Counted from the stretch's first letter, positions 44,545 to 55,625 are shown. The stretch: 64,000 bases of DNA from Nocardia jejuensis NBRC 103114 (GCF_001613145.1 NZ_BDBU01000013.1:186001-250000); one strand, 5' to 3'. Notes: generated by a model from the letters alone, not told the origin. Program-made: numbers and translations.

Positions 44545-46686
44545 GTGTCAGTCACAGACGACATCCGCGCCCTCACTCAGGCGAACTACCCCGCAGACTG
44601 GACCGATCTGGATACCAGAGCGGTCAACACCGGTCGTGTCCTCGCCGCGGACGCGGTGCAGAACGCGGGCAACGGACACCCCGGCACCGCGATGAGCCTG
44701 GCGCCGTTGGCGTACACGCTCTTTCAGCGTGTCATGCGCCACGATCCCGCCGACCCGGAGTGGGTGGGCCGCGACCGATTCGTCCTGTCCTGCGGTCACT
44801 CCAGCCTGACCCTGTACGTGCAGCTGTACCTCGCGGGCTTCGGACTCGAGCTGAACGATCTCGAGAACCTGCGCAAGTGGGGCTCGCTCACCCCCGGCCA
44901 CCCGGAGTACCGGCACACCGACGGTGTCGAGATCACCACCGGTCCGCTGGGCCAGGGTCTGGCCTCGGCGGTCGGCATGGCGATGGCGTCGCGCCGCGAG
45001 CGCGGCCTGTGGGACGCGGACGCGGCACCGGGACAGAGCCCGTTCGACCACTTCGTCTACGTGGTGGCCTCCGACGGTGACATCGAGGAGGGCGTCACCT
45101 CCGAGGCATCGTCGCTGGCGGGCACCCAGCAGCTGGGCAACCTGATCCTGTTCTACGACGACAACCGCATCTCCATCGAGGACGACACCCGCATCGCCCT
45201 CACCGAGGACACCGCCGAGCGGTACCGCGCGTACGGCTGGCACGTGCAGACCGTCGAGGGTGGCGAGGACGTCGCGGCCATCGAGGCGGCGATCGAGGCG
45301 GCCAAGGCCGTGACCGACAAGCCGTCGATCATCGTGCTGCGCACCATCATCGCCTTCCCGGCCCCCACCAAGATGAACACCGGCGCCTCGCACGGCTCCG
45401 CGCTGGGCGCGGAGGAGGTCGCGGGCGTCAAGAAGGCCCTCGGCTTCGACCCGGAGAAGAACTTCGACGTCGCCGACGATGTGATCGCCCACACCCGCAA
45501 GGCCCGCGATCGCGGCGCCGAGGCGCACAAGGCCTGGCAGCAGCAGTTCGACGCGTGGGCACAGGCCAACCCCGAGAACAAGGCGCTGTTCGATCGCCTG
45601 CAGGAACGCCGCCTGCCCGAGGGCTTCGCCGCGGCGCTGCCGACCTGGCCCGCCGATCCCAAGGGCATGGCCACCCGCAAGGCCTCCGGCGCGGTGCTCG
45701 CCGCCCTGGGCCCGGTGCTGCCGGAACTGTGGGGCGGTTCGGCCGACCTCGCCGAGTCCAACAACACCACCATCCCGGGCGCGCTGAGCTTCGGCCCCGA
45801 GTCGATCTCGACCGGCGCGTGGAAGGCCAACCCGTACGGCCGCACCCTGCACTTCGGTGTGCGTGAGCACGCGATGGGCGCGATCCTCAACGGCATCGCC
45901 CTGCACGGCCCGACCCGTCCCTACGGCGGCACCTTCCTGGTGTTCTCCGATTACATGCGCCCCTCGGTGCGCCTGGGCGCGCTCATGCGCACCCCGGTCA
46001 CCTACGTGTGGACGCACGACTCCATCGGCCTGGGCGAGGACGGCCCGACGCATCAGCCGATCGAGCACCTGGCCGCGCTGCGCGCCATCCCGGGCCTGAA
46101 CGTGATCCGCCCGGGCGACGCCAACGAGACCTCGCACGCGTGGCGCGTCATCCTCGAACGTGACTCCGCGGAACGGCATTCGCACTTCTCGGTCTCCGAG
46201 CCGCCGCACCAGGACGGCCCGTCCGCGCTGGCTCTGACCCGTCAGGATCTGCCGATCCAGGAGGGCACCAGCTACGAGGGTGTCGCCAAGGGCGGTTACG
46301 TGCTGGCCGAATCCTCCACCGCCACACCGCAGGTGATCCTGATCGCCACCGGTTCGGAGCTGCAGCTCGCGGTGAACGCGCGCGCTACCCTCGAAGAGCA
46401 GGGCATCGGAACCCGCGTGGTGTCCATGCCGTGTGTGGAGTGGTTCGACGCGCAGGACCAGGCCTACAAGGACCAGGTGCTGCCGCCGACGGTGAAGGCG
46501 CGGGTCACGGTGGAAGCCGGGATCGCGATGCCGTGGTACCGGTTCGTCGGCGATGCCGGTGAGATCGTGTCCATCGAGCATTTCGGCGCGTCGGCCGATT
46601 TCAAGACGCTGTTCCGCGAGTTCGGCATCACCGCCGAGGCCGTCGTCGACGCCGCCAACCGCTCGCTCGCCAAGGCGAAGGGATAA
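44545..46686 (+). CDS. tkt: transketolase
   Basis: A 713-residue thiamine-diphosphate enzyme of the non-oxidative pentose phosphate pathway. It moves two-carbon units between ketose and aldose phosphates. Seen: the first motif [19 protein letters not shown], the ThDP/Mg site [14 protein letters not shown] and [16 protein letters not shown], and the catalytic Glu region [22 protein letters not shown] at 44545 is chosen because the product then begins [12 protein letters not shown], and GGAG lies upstream; the upstream open frame is non-coding-like. First gene of the tkt-tal-zwf-opcA-pgl operon. Confidence 0.96.
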   Translation: MSVTDDIRALTQANYPADWTDLDTRAVNTGRVLAADAVQNAGNGHPGTAMSLAPLAYTLFQRVMRHDPADPEWVGRDRFVLSCGHSSLTLYVQLYLAGFGLELNDLENLRKWGSLTPGHPEYRHTDGVEITTGPLGQGLASAVGMAMASRRERGLWDADAAPGQSPFDHFVYVVASDGDIEEGVTSEASSLAGTQQLGNLILFYDDNRISIEDDTRIALTEDTAERYRAYGWHVQTVEGGEDVAAIEAAIEAAKAVTDKPSIIVLRTIIAFPAPTKMNTGASHGSALGAEEVAGVKKALGFDPEKNFDVADDVIAHTRKARDRGAEAHKAWQQQFDAWAQANPENKALFDRLQERRLPEGFAAALPTWPADPKGMATRKASGAVLAALGPVLPELWGGSADLAESNNTTIPGALSFGPESISTGAWKANPYGRTLHFGVREHAMGAILNGIALHGPTRPYGGTFLVFSDYMRPSVRLGALMRTPVTYVWTHDSIGLGEDGPTHQPIEHLAALRAIPGLNVIRPGDANETSHAWRVILERDSAERHSHFSVSEPPHQDGPSALALTRQDLPIQEGTSYEGVAKGGYVLAESSTATPQVILIATGSELQLAVNARATLEEQGIGTRVVSMPCVEWFDAQDQAYKDQVLPPTVKARVTVEAGIAMPWYRFVGDAGEIVSIEHFGASADFKTLFREFGITAEAVVDAANRSLAKAKG

Positions 46687-46690
46687 TCAC

Positions 46691-47824
46691 ATGACTCAGA
46701 ACGCCAATCTCGCGGCGCTGTCCGCGGCCGGTGTCTCGGTCTGGCTCGACGATCTGTCGCGCGGCCGCATCCAGTCCGGCAACCTGCAGAACCTGATCGA
46801 TACCCGCAGCGTCGTGGGCGTCACCACCAACCCGAGCATCTTCCAGGGCGCGCTGTCCCAGGGTCACGACTACGACGGCCAGGTGCGCGAGCTCGCGGCC
46901 CGCGGCGCGGACGTCGAATCGGCGGTGCGCACCATCACCACCGATGACGTGCGCAACGCGTGCGATCTGTTCGCCGGGGTGTTCGCCGCCTCCAAGGGTG
47001 TCGACGGCCGGGTCTCCATCGAGGTGGATCCCCGCCTGGCGCACGACACCGACGGCACGGTCGCGCAGGCGATCGAGCTGTGGAAGATCGTGGACCGGCC
47101 CAACCTGCTGATCAAGATTCCCGCCACCGAGGCCGGTCTGCCGGCCATCACGCGGGTCATCGCGGAGGGCATCAGCGTCAATGTGACGCTGATCTTCTCG
47201 GTGCAGCGGCACGTCGCGGTCATGGGCGCGTACCTGGACGGCCTGCGCAACGCCAAGATCGCCGGGCACGATCTGGCCCAGATCCATTCCGTCGCTTCGT
47301 TCTTCGTGTCCCGGGTGGACACGGAGATCGACAAGCGGCTCGAGGCAATCGGCACCGACGAGGCCCTGGCACTGCGCGGCAAGGCCGGAATCGCCAACGC
47401 GCGCTTGGCCTATGCGGCATATCAGGACGCGTTCGACGGTGGCAGCCACACCTCGGTGTATGCGGGGCTCGCCGCCTCCGGTGGCGCGAACAAGCAGCGC
47501 CCGCTGTGGGCCTCGACCGGTGTGAAGAACCCCGATTACGCGGACACCATGTACGTGACCGAGCTGGTCGCCCCGAACACGGTGAACACGCTGCCGGAGA
47601 AGACCCTCGAGGCCGCCGCCGATCACGCCGTCATCGCCGGTGACACCATCTCCGGCACCGCCGCGGAGGCCCAGGCCGTGTTCGACGGCCTCAGCGCCGC
47701 CGGCGTCGACCTGGACGACGTGTTCGCCGTCCTCGAGAGCGAGGGCGTCGAGAAGTTCGTGACCGCCTGGCAGGAGTTGCTCGAAGCCACCACCGAGCAG
47801 CTCAAGGCCGCGGGAGGGAACTGA
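46691..47824 (+). CDS. tal: transaldolase
   Basis: A 377-residue enzyme transferring a dihydroxyacetone unit between sugar phosphates. The Schiff-base lysine is in the motif [12 protein letters not shown] (near residue 140), and [14 protein letters not shown] and [17 protein letters not shown] are typical of the actinobacterial type. It starts 4 bp after tkt with AAGGGA upstream, and zwf follows after 2 bp. Confidence 0.96.
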   Translation: MTQNANLAALSAAGVSVWLDDLSRGRIQSGNLQNLIDTRSVVGVTTNPSIFQGALSQGHDYDGQVRELAARGADVESAVRTITTDDVRNACDLFAGVFAASKGVDGRVSIEVDPRLAHDTDGTVAQAIELWKIVDRPNLLIKIPATEAGLPAITRVIAEGISVNVTLIFSVQRHVAVMGAYLDGLRNAKIAGHDLAQIHSVASFFVSRVDTEIDKRLEAIGTDEALALRGKAGIANARLAYAAYQDAFDGGSHTSVYAGLAASGGANKQRPLWASTGVKNPDYADTMYVTELVAPNTVNTLPEKTLEAAADHAVIAGDTISGTAAEAQAVFDGLSAAGVDLDDVFAVLESEGVEKFVTAWQELLEATTEQLKAAGGN

Positions 47825-47826
47825 CC

Positions 47827-49389
47827 GTGGCAACCGGCGCGGCGACGACGGTCACGATGGGGAACCCGCTCCGCGACGGGCGGGACAGCCGGGTTCCCCG
47901 TATCGCTGGACCGTGCAGCATGGTGATATTCGGAGTTACCGGTGACCTGTCGCGGCGCAAACTGCTGCCGGCCATCTACGACCTGGCGAACCGGGGGCTG
48001 CTGCCTCCCGGTTTCGCCCTGGTCGGATTCGCGCGACGCGGGATGACCGACGAGGAGTTCGCCGAACTCGCACACGAATCGGTGAGCTCCTCGGCACGCA
48101 CTCCCTTCCGGGAGGAGGTGTGGCAGCAGCTCAAGGACGGATTGCGTTTCGTCCAGGGCACTTTCGAGGACGACGACGCCTTCCACCGGCTCGCCACCAC
48201 CCTCAAGGACCTGGACCGCGATCGCGGCACCGGCGGCAATCACGCCTTCTACCTGGCGATTCCGCCGACCGAGTTCCCGGTCGTGCTGGATCAGCTGTCG
48301 AAGAACGGTCTGGCCCAGCCGACTCCGGAGCAGGGGCAGCCCGAGCCCTGGCGCAAGGTGGTCATCGAGAAGCCGTTCGGGCACGATCTGAAGAGCGCGC
48401 AGGATCTCAACGCCCTGGTGAACCGGGTCTTCCCGGAGAACACGGTGTTCCGGATCGACCACTATCTGGGCAAGGAGACGGTGCAGAACATTCTGGCGCT
48501 GCGCTTCGCGAACCAGTTGTTCGATCCGATCTGGAATGCCAACTACGTGGACCACGTCCAGATCACGATGGCCGAGGACATCGGATTGGGCGGGCGCGCA
48601 GGCTATTATGACGGCATCGGCGCGGCGCGCGACGTCATCCAGAACCATCTGCTCCAGTTGCTGGCGCTCACGGCGATGGAGGAGCCGGTGAGCTTCCAGC
48701 CCAAGCAGCTGCAGATCGAGAAGATCAAGGTGCTCTCGGCGACCAAACTCGTCGAGCCGCTGGACGAGACCACCGCGCGCGGGCAGTACACCGCCGGATG
48801 GCAGGGCAGCGAACCGGCACTGGGCCTGTTGCAGGAGGAGGGTTTCGACCCCAATTCGCGCACCGAGACCTACGCCGCCATCACCCTGGCCGTGGAGACG
48901 CGGCGCTGGGCGGGGGTGCCGTTCTATCTGCGCACCGGAAAACGCCTGGGCCGCCGCGTCACCGAGATCGCGGTCGTGTTCAAGCGCGCGCCGCATCTGC
49001 CGTTCGACCAGACCATGACCGAGGAACTGGGTCAGAACGCACTGGTCATCCGGGTGCAGCCGGACGAGGGCATCACCATGCGATTCGGGTCCAAGGTGCC
49101 CGGATCCAGCATGGAGGTCCGCGACGTGAACATGGACTTCAGTTACGGCGAGGCCTTCACCGAGGACTCCCCCGAGGCGTACGAACGGCTCATCCTCGAT
49201 GTGCTGCTCGGTGTGCCGTCCCTCTTCCCGGTCAACGAGGAGGTCGAATTGTCGTGGAAGATCCTCGATCCCGCGCTCGAGCACTGGGCCTCGACCGGTA
49301 AGCCCGACCCGTACGAGGCCGGCATGTGGGGTCCGGAATCCGCCGACGAGATGCTCGCGCGCAGCGGGCGGGAATGGCGGCGGCCGTGA
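47827..49389 (+). CDS. zwf: glucose-6-phosphate dehydrogenase
   Basis: A 520-residue enzyme that oxidises glucose-6-phosphate with NADP+ to 6-phosphogluconolactone. The coenzyme site is FGVTGDLSRRKLLPAIYDL (near residue 36), with the substrate motif RIDHYLGKETVQNI (catalytic His) and EKPFGHDLKSAQ. GTG start, preceded by GGGAGGGAACTG. Its stop overlaps the opcA start (GTGA). Confidence 0.97.
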   Translation: MATGAATTVTMGNPLRDGRDSRVPRIAGPCSMVIFGVTGDLSRRKLLPAIYDLANRGLLPPGFALVGFARRGMTDEEFAELAHESVSSSARTPFREEVWQQLKDGLRFVQGTFEDDDAFHRLATTLKDLDRDRGTGGNHAFYLAIPPTEFPVVLDQLSKNGLAQPTPEQGQPEPWRKVVIEKPFGHDLKSAQDLNALVNRVFPENTVFRIDHYLGKETVQNILALRFANQLFDPIWNANYVDHVQITMAEDIGLGGRAGYYDGIGAARDVIQNHLLQLLALTAMEEPVSFQPKQLQIEKIKVLSATKLVEPLDETTARGQYTAGWQGSEPALGLLQEEGFDPNSRTETYAAITLAVETRRWAGVPFYLRTGKRLGRRVTEIAVVFKRAPHLPFDQTMTEELGQNALVIRVQPDEGITMRFGSKVPGSSMEVRDVNMDFSYGEAFTEDSPEAYERLILDVLLGVPSLFPVNEEVELSWKILDPALEHWASTGKPDPYEAGMWGPESADEMLARSGREWRRP

Positions 49390-50294
49390 TCATCGATATG
49401 CCCGATACGGACACCCGCGAGGTGTCCAAGCGTCTGGTGCAGCTGCGCGAGAGCAACGGCGTGGTCACCATGGGGCGGGTGCTCACCCTGGTGGTGTGCA
49501 CGCTGGACAGCTCCGAGGCCGAGGACGCGATCGACGCGGCCAACGACGCCAGCCGCGAACACCCCTGCCGGGTGATAGTGCTGGCGCGGGGCGACCGGAC
49601 CGCTGCGACCCGTCTGGACGCGCAGATCCGGGTCGGCGGCGACGCCGGGGCCGCGGAGGTCATCGTGCTGCGGTTGCAGGGTGATCTGGTGCCGCACGAG
49701 AGCAGCGTGGTCATCCCGTTCCTGCTGCCGGACACCCCGGTGGTGGCCTGGTGGCCGCGCGGAGCCCCGGACTTCCCGTCCAAGGATTCGGTGGGGCGCT
49801 TGGCGACTCGCCGCATCACCGACGCCACTTTCGCCTCGGATCCGCAGGCGACCATCAAGAAGCGGCGTGACTCCTACGCGAACGGCGATACCGATCTGGC
49901 GTGGAGCCGGATCACGTATTGGCGGGCGCTGCTGGCGGCGGCGCTGGACGAGGCCCCGTTCGAACCCGTCGATTCGGTGACGGTGTCGGGTCTGCGCGAC
50001 GAGCCCGCGCTGGACATGCTGGCCGGGTGGCTGGCGGCGCGGCTCGAGTGCCCGATCGTGCGGCGCGTGGGTGAGCTCAAGGTGGAGGTGCACCGTTCCT
50101 CGGTGTCCATCGTGATCGCTCGCCCGCAGCACGGGCGCACCGCGACCATGACCCGGACCGGTGAACCGGATCAGCGATTCGCCCTGGCTCGCCGCGAGAC
50201 TCGCGACTGCCTGGCCGAGGAACTGCGCCATCTCGATGCCGACGAGATCTACGCCGAGGCCCTGACCGGAATCGAAAGGGTGACCTATGAGTAA
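49386..50294 (+). CDS. opcA: OpcA, glucose-6-phosphate dehydrogenase assembly protein
   Basis: A 302-residue protein of the OpcA family, which activates or assembles glucose-6-phosphate dehydrogenase in actinobacteria and cyanobacteria. It begins VIIDMPDTDTREVSKRLVQL and contains VVAWWPRGAPDFPSKDSVG and ARRETRDCLAEELRHLDADE. GTG start overlaps the zwf stop by 4 bases and its end overlaps pgl by 8 bases. Confidence 0.95.
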   Translation: MIIDMPDTDTREVSKRLVQLRESNGVVTMGRVLTLVVCTLDSSEAEDAIDAANDASREHPCRVIVLARGDRTAATRLDAQIRVGGDAGAAEVIVLRLQGDLVPHESSVVIPFLLPDTPVVAWWPRGAPDFPSKDSVGRLATRRITDATFASDPQATIKKRRDSYANGDTDLAWSRITYWRALLAAALDEAPFEPVDSVTVSGLRDEPALDMLAGWLAARLECPIVRRVGELKVEVHRSSVSIVIARPQHGRTATMTRTGEPDQRFALARRETRDCLAEELRHLDADEIYAEALTGIERVTYE

Positions 50295-51027
50295 GCCCGT
50301 CGTCGAGACTTTCTCCGGCACAGAGGAACTCGTTCAGGCCGCGGCCGCGCGCTTCGTGGCCCGGGTGGTGGAGGCGCAGCGGTTGCGCGGTTCCGCCTCG
50401 GTCGTGCTGACCGGCGGCGGCACCGGGATCGGCCTGCTCGAATGGGTGCGCAAGGCGCCCGGCGACATCGACTGGTCCACGCTCGACATCTTCTGGGGCG
50501 ACGAGCGTTTCGTGCCGGTCGGCGATCCGGAACGCAATGATCTGCAGGCCCGCGCGGCGCTGCTGGACCATGTTCCCCTCGATCCCGCGCGGGTGCATCC
50601 CACCGAGACCTCGAGCGGGGACTACCCGGATCCGATCGAAGCGGCGGGCGAGTACTCCGCCACGGTGCACGCGTATCTCGCCGAGCACGGCGCGTTCGAT
50701 CTGCACCTGCTCGGCATGGGCGGTGAGGGGCACGTCAATTCGCTGTTCCCGCACACCGACGCCACCCGTGAGGAGCGCGAACTCGTTGTCGCGGAAACGC
50801 ATTCGCCCAAACCGCCGGCCGTGCGAGTGACGCTGACCCTGCCCGCCATCCGGCGTTCGCGGCACGTCATGCTGATCGTCGGCGGCGAGGCCAAGGCGGC
50901 GGCGGTCGCCGCGGCACTCAACGGCGCCTCGCATCTGGACGTCCCCGCGGCGGGCGCGATCGGCACCGAATCCACGACCTGGCTCCTGGACGAGGGTGCT
51001 GCCGCGGATCTTCCGCCGCGGAGCTGA
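50287..51027 (+). CDS. pgl: 6-phosphogluconolactonase
   Basis: A 246-residue enzyme of the SOL/DevB type, related to NagB, that hydrolyses 6-phosphogluconolactone made by Zwf. Motifs: VVLTGGGTGIGLLEWV, FWGDERFVPVGDPERND and LLGMGGEGHVNSLFPHT. It is the last gene of the pentose phosphate operon; a downstream hairpin follows. Confidence 0.96.
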   Translation: MSKPVVETFSGTEELVQAAAARFVARVVEAQRLRGSASVVLTGGGTGIGLLEWVRKAPGDIDWSTLDIFWGDERFVPVGDPERNDLQARAALLDHVPLDPARVHPTETSSGDYPDPIEAAGEYSATVHAYLAEHGAFDLHLLGMGGEGHVNSLFPHTDATREERELVVAETHSPKPPAVRVTLTLPAIRRSRHVMLIVGGEAKAAAVAAALNGASHLDVPAAGAIGTESTTWLLDEGAAADLPPRS

Positions 51028-51050
51028 TCGCCACTCGCCCGGGTTCGTCC

Positions 51051-51093
51051 GGCCCCGTCCCACCTTGCGAAGCTCGGTGCGCCGGGGCCTTTC
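51051..51093 (+). terminator. probable terminator of the tkt-pgl operon
   Basis: GGCCCCG and CGGGGCC pair across a loop that contains a smaller CACC/GGTG stem, followed by CTTTCTC. It lies about 25 bases after the pgl stop. Confidence 0.55.
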
Positions 51094-51126
51094 TCGTCAG
51101 AGCGGTACCGGATCGGAGGAGAAGCG

Positions 51127-51942
51127 ATGAGTGAGCAGAACCCTATTCCGTCCTTTCACGTCGACCGAGTCCACGACACCGACAACGAGCTGATCACGCG
51201 GGTCCTGGACCTGCAGGCCGAGGTCGCGGGCGTCGTCCGGATGCGCGAATGGGTCCGGGACGCACTGGCGGTGCGCGAGGGTGACACCGCCCTGGATATC
51301 GGTTCCGGCACCGGATCCGAGGTGCTGGCGCTGGCCCGGCTGGTGGGCGGGACCGGGCGGGCGGTGGGCGTGGACCCCAACCCGGCGATGCTCGCCCTCG
51401 CCCGTGAGCGGGCACGCGAGTTCACCGAGGCGCCCGTCGACTTCATCGAGGGTTCGGCGTACGCGCTGCCGCTGCCGGACGCCGATATCGACGTGATCCG
51501 GTGCGAACGCGTGTATCAGCACCTCGACGATCCCGCGCAGGCCACCGCCGAGATCGCGCGCGTGCTGCGCCCGGGTGGACGGGTGGCGCTGATCGACAGC
51601 GACTGGTCCACCGCCATCACCCACCCGGGGGATCCCGAACTCATCGAACGGCTGCATCAGCAGATGCAGTCCGCGAGCCCGAATCGCACCTCCGGCAGGC
51701 GACTTCGCGGTCTGCTGCATTCGGCCGGGCTCGTGATCGACGACATCGGTTCCGAGGCGCTCGTCTGGGAACCCGAGAGCATCATGCCCATGTACACCGC
51801 GGGCACCGAACGAGTCGTCGCCGCGGGACTTCTCACCGAGGCACAGCGCGAGCAGCTTCTGGGCGAGATGTCCCGGGGTATCGAGCGTGGCGACTACCAC
51901 TTCTCGGTCACCATGTTCGCGGTCGTGGCGCACAAACCCTGA
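51127..51942 (+). CDS. SAM-dependent methyltransferase
   Basis: A 271-residue class I methyltransferase of the UbiE/COQ5-like group. Motif I is LDIGSGTGSEVLALARLVGG (near residue 57), with VGVDPNP as the acidic post-I motif and RCERVYQHLDDPAQATAEIARVLRPGGRVALIDSDW covering motifs II and III in separate strands. ATG preceded by GGAGGAGAAGCG. Substrate unknown; it stands alone. Confidence 0.88.
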   Translation: MSEQNPIPSFHVDRVHDTDNELITRVLDLQAEVAGVVRMREWVRDALAVREGDTALDIGSGTGSEVLALARLVGGTGRAVGVDPNPAMLALARERAREFTEAPVDFIEGSAYALPLPDADIDVIRCERVYQHLDDPAQATAEIARVLRPGGRVALIDSDWSTAITHPGDPELIERLHQQMQSASPNRTSGRRLRGLLHSAGLVIDDIGSEALVWEPESIMPMYTAGTERVVAAGLLTEAQREQLLGEMSRGIERGDYHFSVTMFAVVAHKP

Positions 51943-52053
51943 CCGGACGGCGCGCATGTGCCCTATGCGCGGCTCGGGCTGCCCGGCGCCGATGAGCTCT
52001 GGACGACTCACACGGCGACTCACCTCGACGCGAATCATCGACGCCGGGCGTAG

Positions 52054-53106
52054 TCAGTCCCCGAGCTGGTCGACGTGAATCGCGTTGTGCCACACGTCGG
52101 GTGGAACGACGCCGACGGATCTGCCGTAGCGGTCCAGCACCCGGCCCAGCAGCTTCTCGTGCCGCAGGGTGATCGTGCGTTCGGCGATGGTGAGGTCCGG
52201 ATGCAGTGCGGCCAAGCGACTTTCGAACCTGGTCACCTCGGCGACCGAGTGCAGTCCGGCCTGGACCACCAGATTGTGCGCACCGCTCACCGCGGCGCAG
52301 TTCCGGGTCTGCGGCAATCGGATCGCGGCATAGCCGAACTCGGGCAGCGCGGCGGTGGGGACGCTCGCCCAGTAGGTGACCGCGACCGGCCAGCCGCCCA
52401 ACTGCCGGGCGAAATCGCAGCGGAAGCGCAACAGGCCGAGCTGGGTCAGTTCGTCGACGCGACGCTTCACGGTCGAATTGCTGGTGCCGAGCGCCGTGGC
52501 GACCGCGCTGTAGGAGGCGCGGCCGTCGCGGGCCAGCTCCTCGATCATCGCGCGGTCCAGGGGCGTGACGTGGCGGCGGTCGCGGGCGGTGGCGGCGGTG
52601 ACCGCCGGTGGGCGGAGACGGTCGCGCTGATCAGGGGCGAGGGCGTCGATGCGCCAGCTGCCGCCCTCGGCGAACCAGTGCGCGACGATGCTCGCACGGA
52701 CCGCGACGATATGCGCGATCGCGGGCAGAATATCGAGGGTGTATCGGGCCATCTGGTCGAAATCGCCGGTGGCGACGGTGGCCAGAACGCGATTGCTGCC
52801 GCCCGAGCGCTCGAGGGTGAGCATATGCGGATGGGCGGAGAGCGCGCGTACGATGCCCTCGGTTTCTCCTGCGGCACAGTCGATCTCGACATAGGCGGCG
52901 CAGACGTGATCGAACAGCGCCGGACCCGGCGAGGCGCACACCCAGGCCTCACCGCGATCGCTGAGGCGTTGCCATCGCCGCGCCACGGTGACCGGGTCGA
53001 TCCCGAGCACGCCACCGAGCTCGGTCCAGGACGCACGCGGGCTCACCTGCAGCGCGTGAATCAGCGCGAGGTCGTCCTCACCGAGCAGCGTGACGTCATC
53101 CTGCAT
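52054..53106 (-). CDS. Lrp/AsnC-family regulator with two HTH domains
   Basis: A 350-residue double-length Lrp/AsnC protein. The first helix-turn-helix is near residues 10-55 ([20 protein letters not shown]), and the second near 185-230 ([20 protein letters not shown]). Each is followed by an alpha/beta RAM-like ligand domain. It diverges from the FMN oxidase gene by 103 bp and probably regulates it, a common arrangement for amino- or hydroxy-acid catabolism (inference). Confidence 0.88.
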   Translation of the reverse strand: MQDDVTLLGEDDLALIHALQVSPRASWTELGGVLGIDPVTVARRWQRLSDRGEAWVCASPGPALFDHVCAAYVEIDCAAGETEGIVRALSAHPHMLTLERSGGSNRVLATVATGDFDQMARYTLDILPAIAHIVAVRASIVAHWFAEGGSWRIDALAPDQRDRLRPPAVTAATARDRRHVTPLDRAMIEELARDGRASYSAVATALGTSNSTVKRRVDELTQLGLLRFRCDFARQLGGWPVAVTYWASVPTAALPEFGYAAIRLPQTRNCAAVSGAHNLVVQAGLHSVAEVTRFESRLAALHPDLTIAERTITLRHEKLLGRVLDRYGRSVGVVPPDVWHNAIHVDQLGD

Positions 53107-53209
53107 ATCGATCCGCCATCATGACCGTATCCTGCGATTCGTTCGGTTCCACTGCACAGTCTCGCACAATGATCCGATACCCCGCGGATGCGGTAAGAGA
53201 GGCGGCGTC

Positions 53210-54373
53210 ATGGCATTCGGTGACTTCCAGAACGAGATCTACTTCAACGGTCTGCGTGGCGTTGTCCCCGCGCTCCCGGTTAGTTTCGACGATCTGGCCG
53301 AACGGGCGGAGCGGGCGATGCCGCCCTCGATCTGGTCGTATGTCGCCGGCGGTGCGGGCAACGAGCGCACCCAGAACGCCAATGTCACCGCCTTCGATCG
53401 CTGGGGCCTGGTGCCGCGCATGTTCGTGGGCGCGGCGCAACGCGATCTGTCGGTCGATCTGTTCGGAACGACCTTGCCCGCACCGGTTTTCATGGCGCCG
53501 ATCGGCGTGATCGGGCTGTGCGCGCAGGACGGACACGGCGATCTCGCCACCGCGCGCGCCGCGGCGGCGACCGGGGTGCCGATGGTGGCCTCCACGCTCA
53601 TGGTCGATCCGCTCGAGGACGTGGCCGCCGAGCTCGGCGAGACGCCCGGGTTCTTCCAGCTGTACACCCCGACCGATCGCGATCTGGCCGCGAGCCTGGT
53701 GGAGCGGGCCGAGAAGGCCGGGTACAAGGGCATCGTCGTCACCCTCGACACCTGGGTGACCGGCTGGCGGCCGCGCGACCTGTCGACCGGCAATTTCCCG
53801 CAGCTGCGCGGGCACTGTCTGGCGAACTACTTCACCGATCCGGTGTTCCGCGCGAGCCTGGCGCAGACACCCGAGCAGGATCCGCAATCGGCCATCCTGC
53901 GCTGGATTCAGGTCTTCGGCAATCCGCTCACGTGGGCCGATCTGCCGTGGCTGCGTTCGCTCACGAAGCTGCCGCTGATCGTCAAGGGCATCGGCCATCC
54001 CGATGACGCGCGCCGGGCGCGGGACGCGGGCGTGGACGGCATCTACTGCTCCAATCACGGTGGGCGCCAAGCCAATGGCGGGCTGCCCGCACTGGACATG
54101 CTGCCCGATGTCGTCGCGGCGGCCGAGGGACTGCCGGTGCTCTTCGACTCCGGCGTGCGCACCGGCGCGGATATCGTCAAGGCGCTCGCGCTGGGCGCCA
54201 CCGCCGTGGGTATCGGACGCCCCTACGCCTATGGACTGGCGCTCGGCGGTGCGGACGGCATCGTGCACGTGTTGCGCACGCTGCTCGCGGAGGCCGACCT
54301 GATCATGGCGGTGGACGGATACCCCACGCTGAAGGACCTCACCGCGGACGCACTGCGCCGCGTAGCGGGCTGA
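53210..54373 (+). CDS. FMN-dependent alpha-hydroxy-acid oxidase/dehydrogenase (lactate 2-monooxygenase-like)
   Basis: A 387-residue TIM-barrel flavoenzyme. The N-terminus reads [18 protein letters not shown] contacts are in [12 protein letters not shown] and [17 protein letters not shown] (Lys), and the catalytic His/Arg pair is in [12 protein letters not shown], followed by [18 protein letters not shown]. Lactate 2-monooxygenases, glycolate oxidases and mandelate dehydrogenases share this fold; the long loop and absence of a cytochrome domain suit an oxidase or monooxygenase. The ATG at 53210 has AGAGAGG upstream. Likely regulated by the divergent Lrp-type gene. Confidence 0.9.
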   Translation: MAFGDFQNEIYFNGLRGVVPALPVSFDDLAERAERAMPPSIWSYVAGGAGNERTQNANVTAFDRWGLVPRMFVGAAQRDLSVDLFGTTLPAPVFMAPIGVIGLCAQDGHGDLATARAAAATGVPMVASTLMVDPLEDVAAELGETPGFFQLYTPTDRDLAASLVERAEKAGYKGIVVTLDTWVTGWRPRDLSTGNFPQLRGHCLANYFTDPVFRASLAQTPEQDPQSAILRWIQVFGNPLTWADLPWLRSLTKLPLIVKGIGHPDDARRARDAGVDGIYCSNHGGRQANGGLPALDMLPDVVAAAEGLPVLFDSGVRTGADIVKALALGATAVGIGRPYAYGLALGGADGIVHVLRTLLAEADLIMAVDGYPTLKDLTADALRRVAG

Positions 54374-54423
54374 GCGGACCGACGCGTCGCAACGCGGACG
54401 CGAGATCGCGAGCCGGTCCCGGC

Positions 54424-54447
54424 TCCTCGGTGGACGAACGCCGAGGA
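54424..54447 (+). terminator. weak terminator after the FMN oxidase gene
   Basis: TCCTCGG and CCGAGGA form a 7-bp stem with a 10-nt loop, 51 bases beyond the stop codon. Confidence 0.45.
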
Positions 54448-54557
54448 ACCCCTTCCGCTTCCGCCGATCGCCCGGCCGTACCGCCCGGATCGTGGAGATC
54501 GTGTGGTGATGTCGCGGGAACCCGCCTCCCCGCCCGTGGAATTCACGCTCGCGTCGC

Positions 54558-54563
54558 TACCGT
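54558..54563 (+). promoter_or_regulatory. -10 box (TACCGT) of the VanZ gene
   Basis: TACCGT followed by 6 nt and the GTG at 54570; no ribosome binding site between. Confidence 0.5.
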
Positions 54564-54569
54564 GACTCC

Positions 54570-55139
54570 GTGCGACAGATCTGGGATTCCTGGGGCGATG
54601 TGCTGGTGGCGTGGGCGATCGCGGTTCCGCTGGTCACCGGGGTGGCGAGAGCGGTGTCACGAGAGCGGATTCGGCGGGGGCGTCCCCCCGCCGAAGCCCG
54701 GCGCCGAACCTTCGCCGAAGCCGGAATCGCGCTGGGCACCCTCCCCTGGATCTGGATGATCCTCACCCCCACCGGCGGTGAACGCCACGTGATCCTGATC
54801 CCTTTTCTCGACCTCGCCGAGACCATCACCGAAGCGTCCTTCAATACCTTCGTCCAGATCTTCGCCAACGTCATCGTCTTCGTCCCCCTGGGATTCCTTC
54901 TCCCCCTGCGCTTTCCTCGCTGTGCGAACACCCTCCGCATGGCCCTGCTCGGTGCGGCGATATCCGCGACTCTCGAAGCCGCCCAGTACCTTTTCGACCT
55001 GGGCCGCTTCTCCTCCATCGACGACGTCCTCATGAACGCGACCGGCGCCGCCCTCGGCGCTTACCTCACCACCCGCCTCGTTCCGCCCCTCCCGCAGCCC
55101 GACATCCGAGACCGCGAACTCCTCACCAACGCAGAGTGA
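54570..55139 (+). CDS. VanZ-family membrane protein
   Basis: A 189-residue protein with about five membrane helices. The VanZ-like core is in the C-terminal two thirds: FVQIFANVIVFVPLGFLLPL, then AISATLEAAQYLFDLGRFSSIDDVLMNATGAALGAYL with the conserved Glu, Gln and Asn-Gly residues. VanZ proteins raise tolerance to some glycopeptides such as teicoplanin by an unclear mechanism; most homologues are of unknown role. GTG start from a leaderless promoter. Stands alone. Confidence 0.88.
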   Translation: MRQIWDSWGDVLVAWAIAVPLVTGVARAVSRERIRRGRPPAEARRRTFAEAGIALGTLPWIWMILTPTGGERHVILIPFLDLAETITEASFNTFVQIFANVIVFVPLGFLLPLRFPRCANTLRMALLGAAISATLEAAQYLFDLGRFSSIDDVLMNATGAALGAYLTTRLVPPLPQPDIRDRELLTNAE

Positions 55140-55284
55140 TTCGGCGGCGACGACCACCCCGGCTCACCGTGAGAACCGAGCGATCCTCACGACAGCCGAG
55201 GGCGGCGATTCGGCCCGTGTGCGAATCGCGCCGGTACGCTTCGGGTAAGGGGGCTTTCAGGTGGACGTGCCGAGGAGGGGTGAG

Positions 55285-55593
55285 ATGCCACAGATCTCGC
55301 TGTTGTCGAGAATCCGGGTGAAGAGCGGCCGGGGCGCGGAATTCATCGCGGCCTTCCGGAAGATCTTCGTCCAGGCCGAGCAGGAGCCCGGAACCCTGGT
55401 GTATCTGCTCAATCGTGCCGAGGACAATCCGGATCTGTTCTGGGTCACCGAACTCTATGCCGACGAAGCGGCTCTGAGCACGCATCGCGACGGCCCCGAG
55501 ATGACCGCGGCCTCCGGTGTCTTCGCCGAATTGATCGCCGCGGCCGAGTTTCTCATCGGCGAGCCCGTCGCGATGAAGGGCGTACCGGGCTGA
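55285..55593 (+). CDS. antibiotic biosynthesis monooxygenase (ABM) domain protein
   Basis: A 102-residue ferredoxin-like ABM domain (LLSRIRVKSGRGAEFIAAF, then EPGTLVYLLNRAEDNPDLFWVTELYADEAAL). ABM proteins include cofactor-free quinone-forming oxygenases and heme-degrading enzymes; no function can be set here. The ATG at 55285 has GAGGAGGGG upstream and is preferred to the GTG at 55261. Converges with the hydrolase gene. Confidence 0.85.
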   Translation: MPQISLLSRIRVKSGRGAEFIAAFRKIFVQAEQEPGTLVYLLNRAEDNPDLFWVTELYADEAALSTHRDGPEMTAASGVFAELIAAAEFLIGEPVAMKGVPG

Positions 55594-55594
55594 C

Positions 55595-55625
55595 CCGGCC
55601 GGGTGCGCGCCGCACACCCGACCGG
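55595..55625. terminator. possible bidirectional hairpin between the ABM and hydrolase genes
   Basis: CCGG, CGGGTG and GCG pair with matching GC, CACCCG and CCGG segments with two small bulges. It lies directly after the ABM stop. Confidence 0.45.
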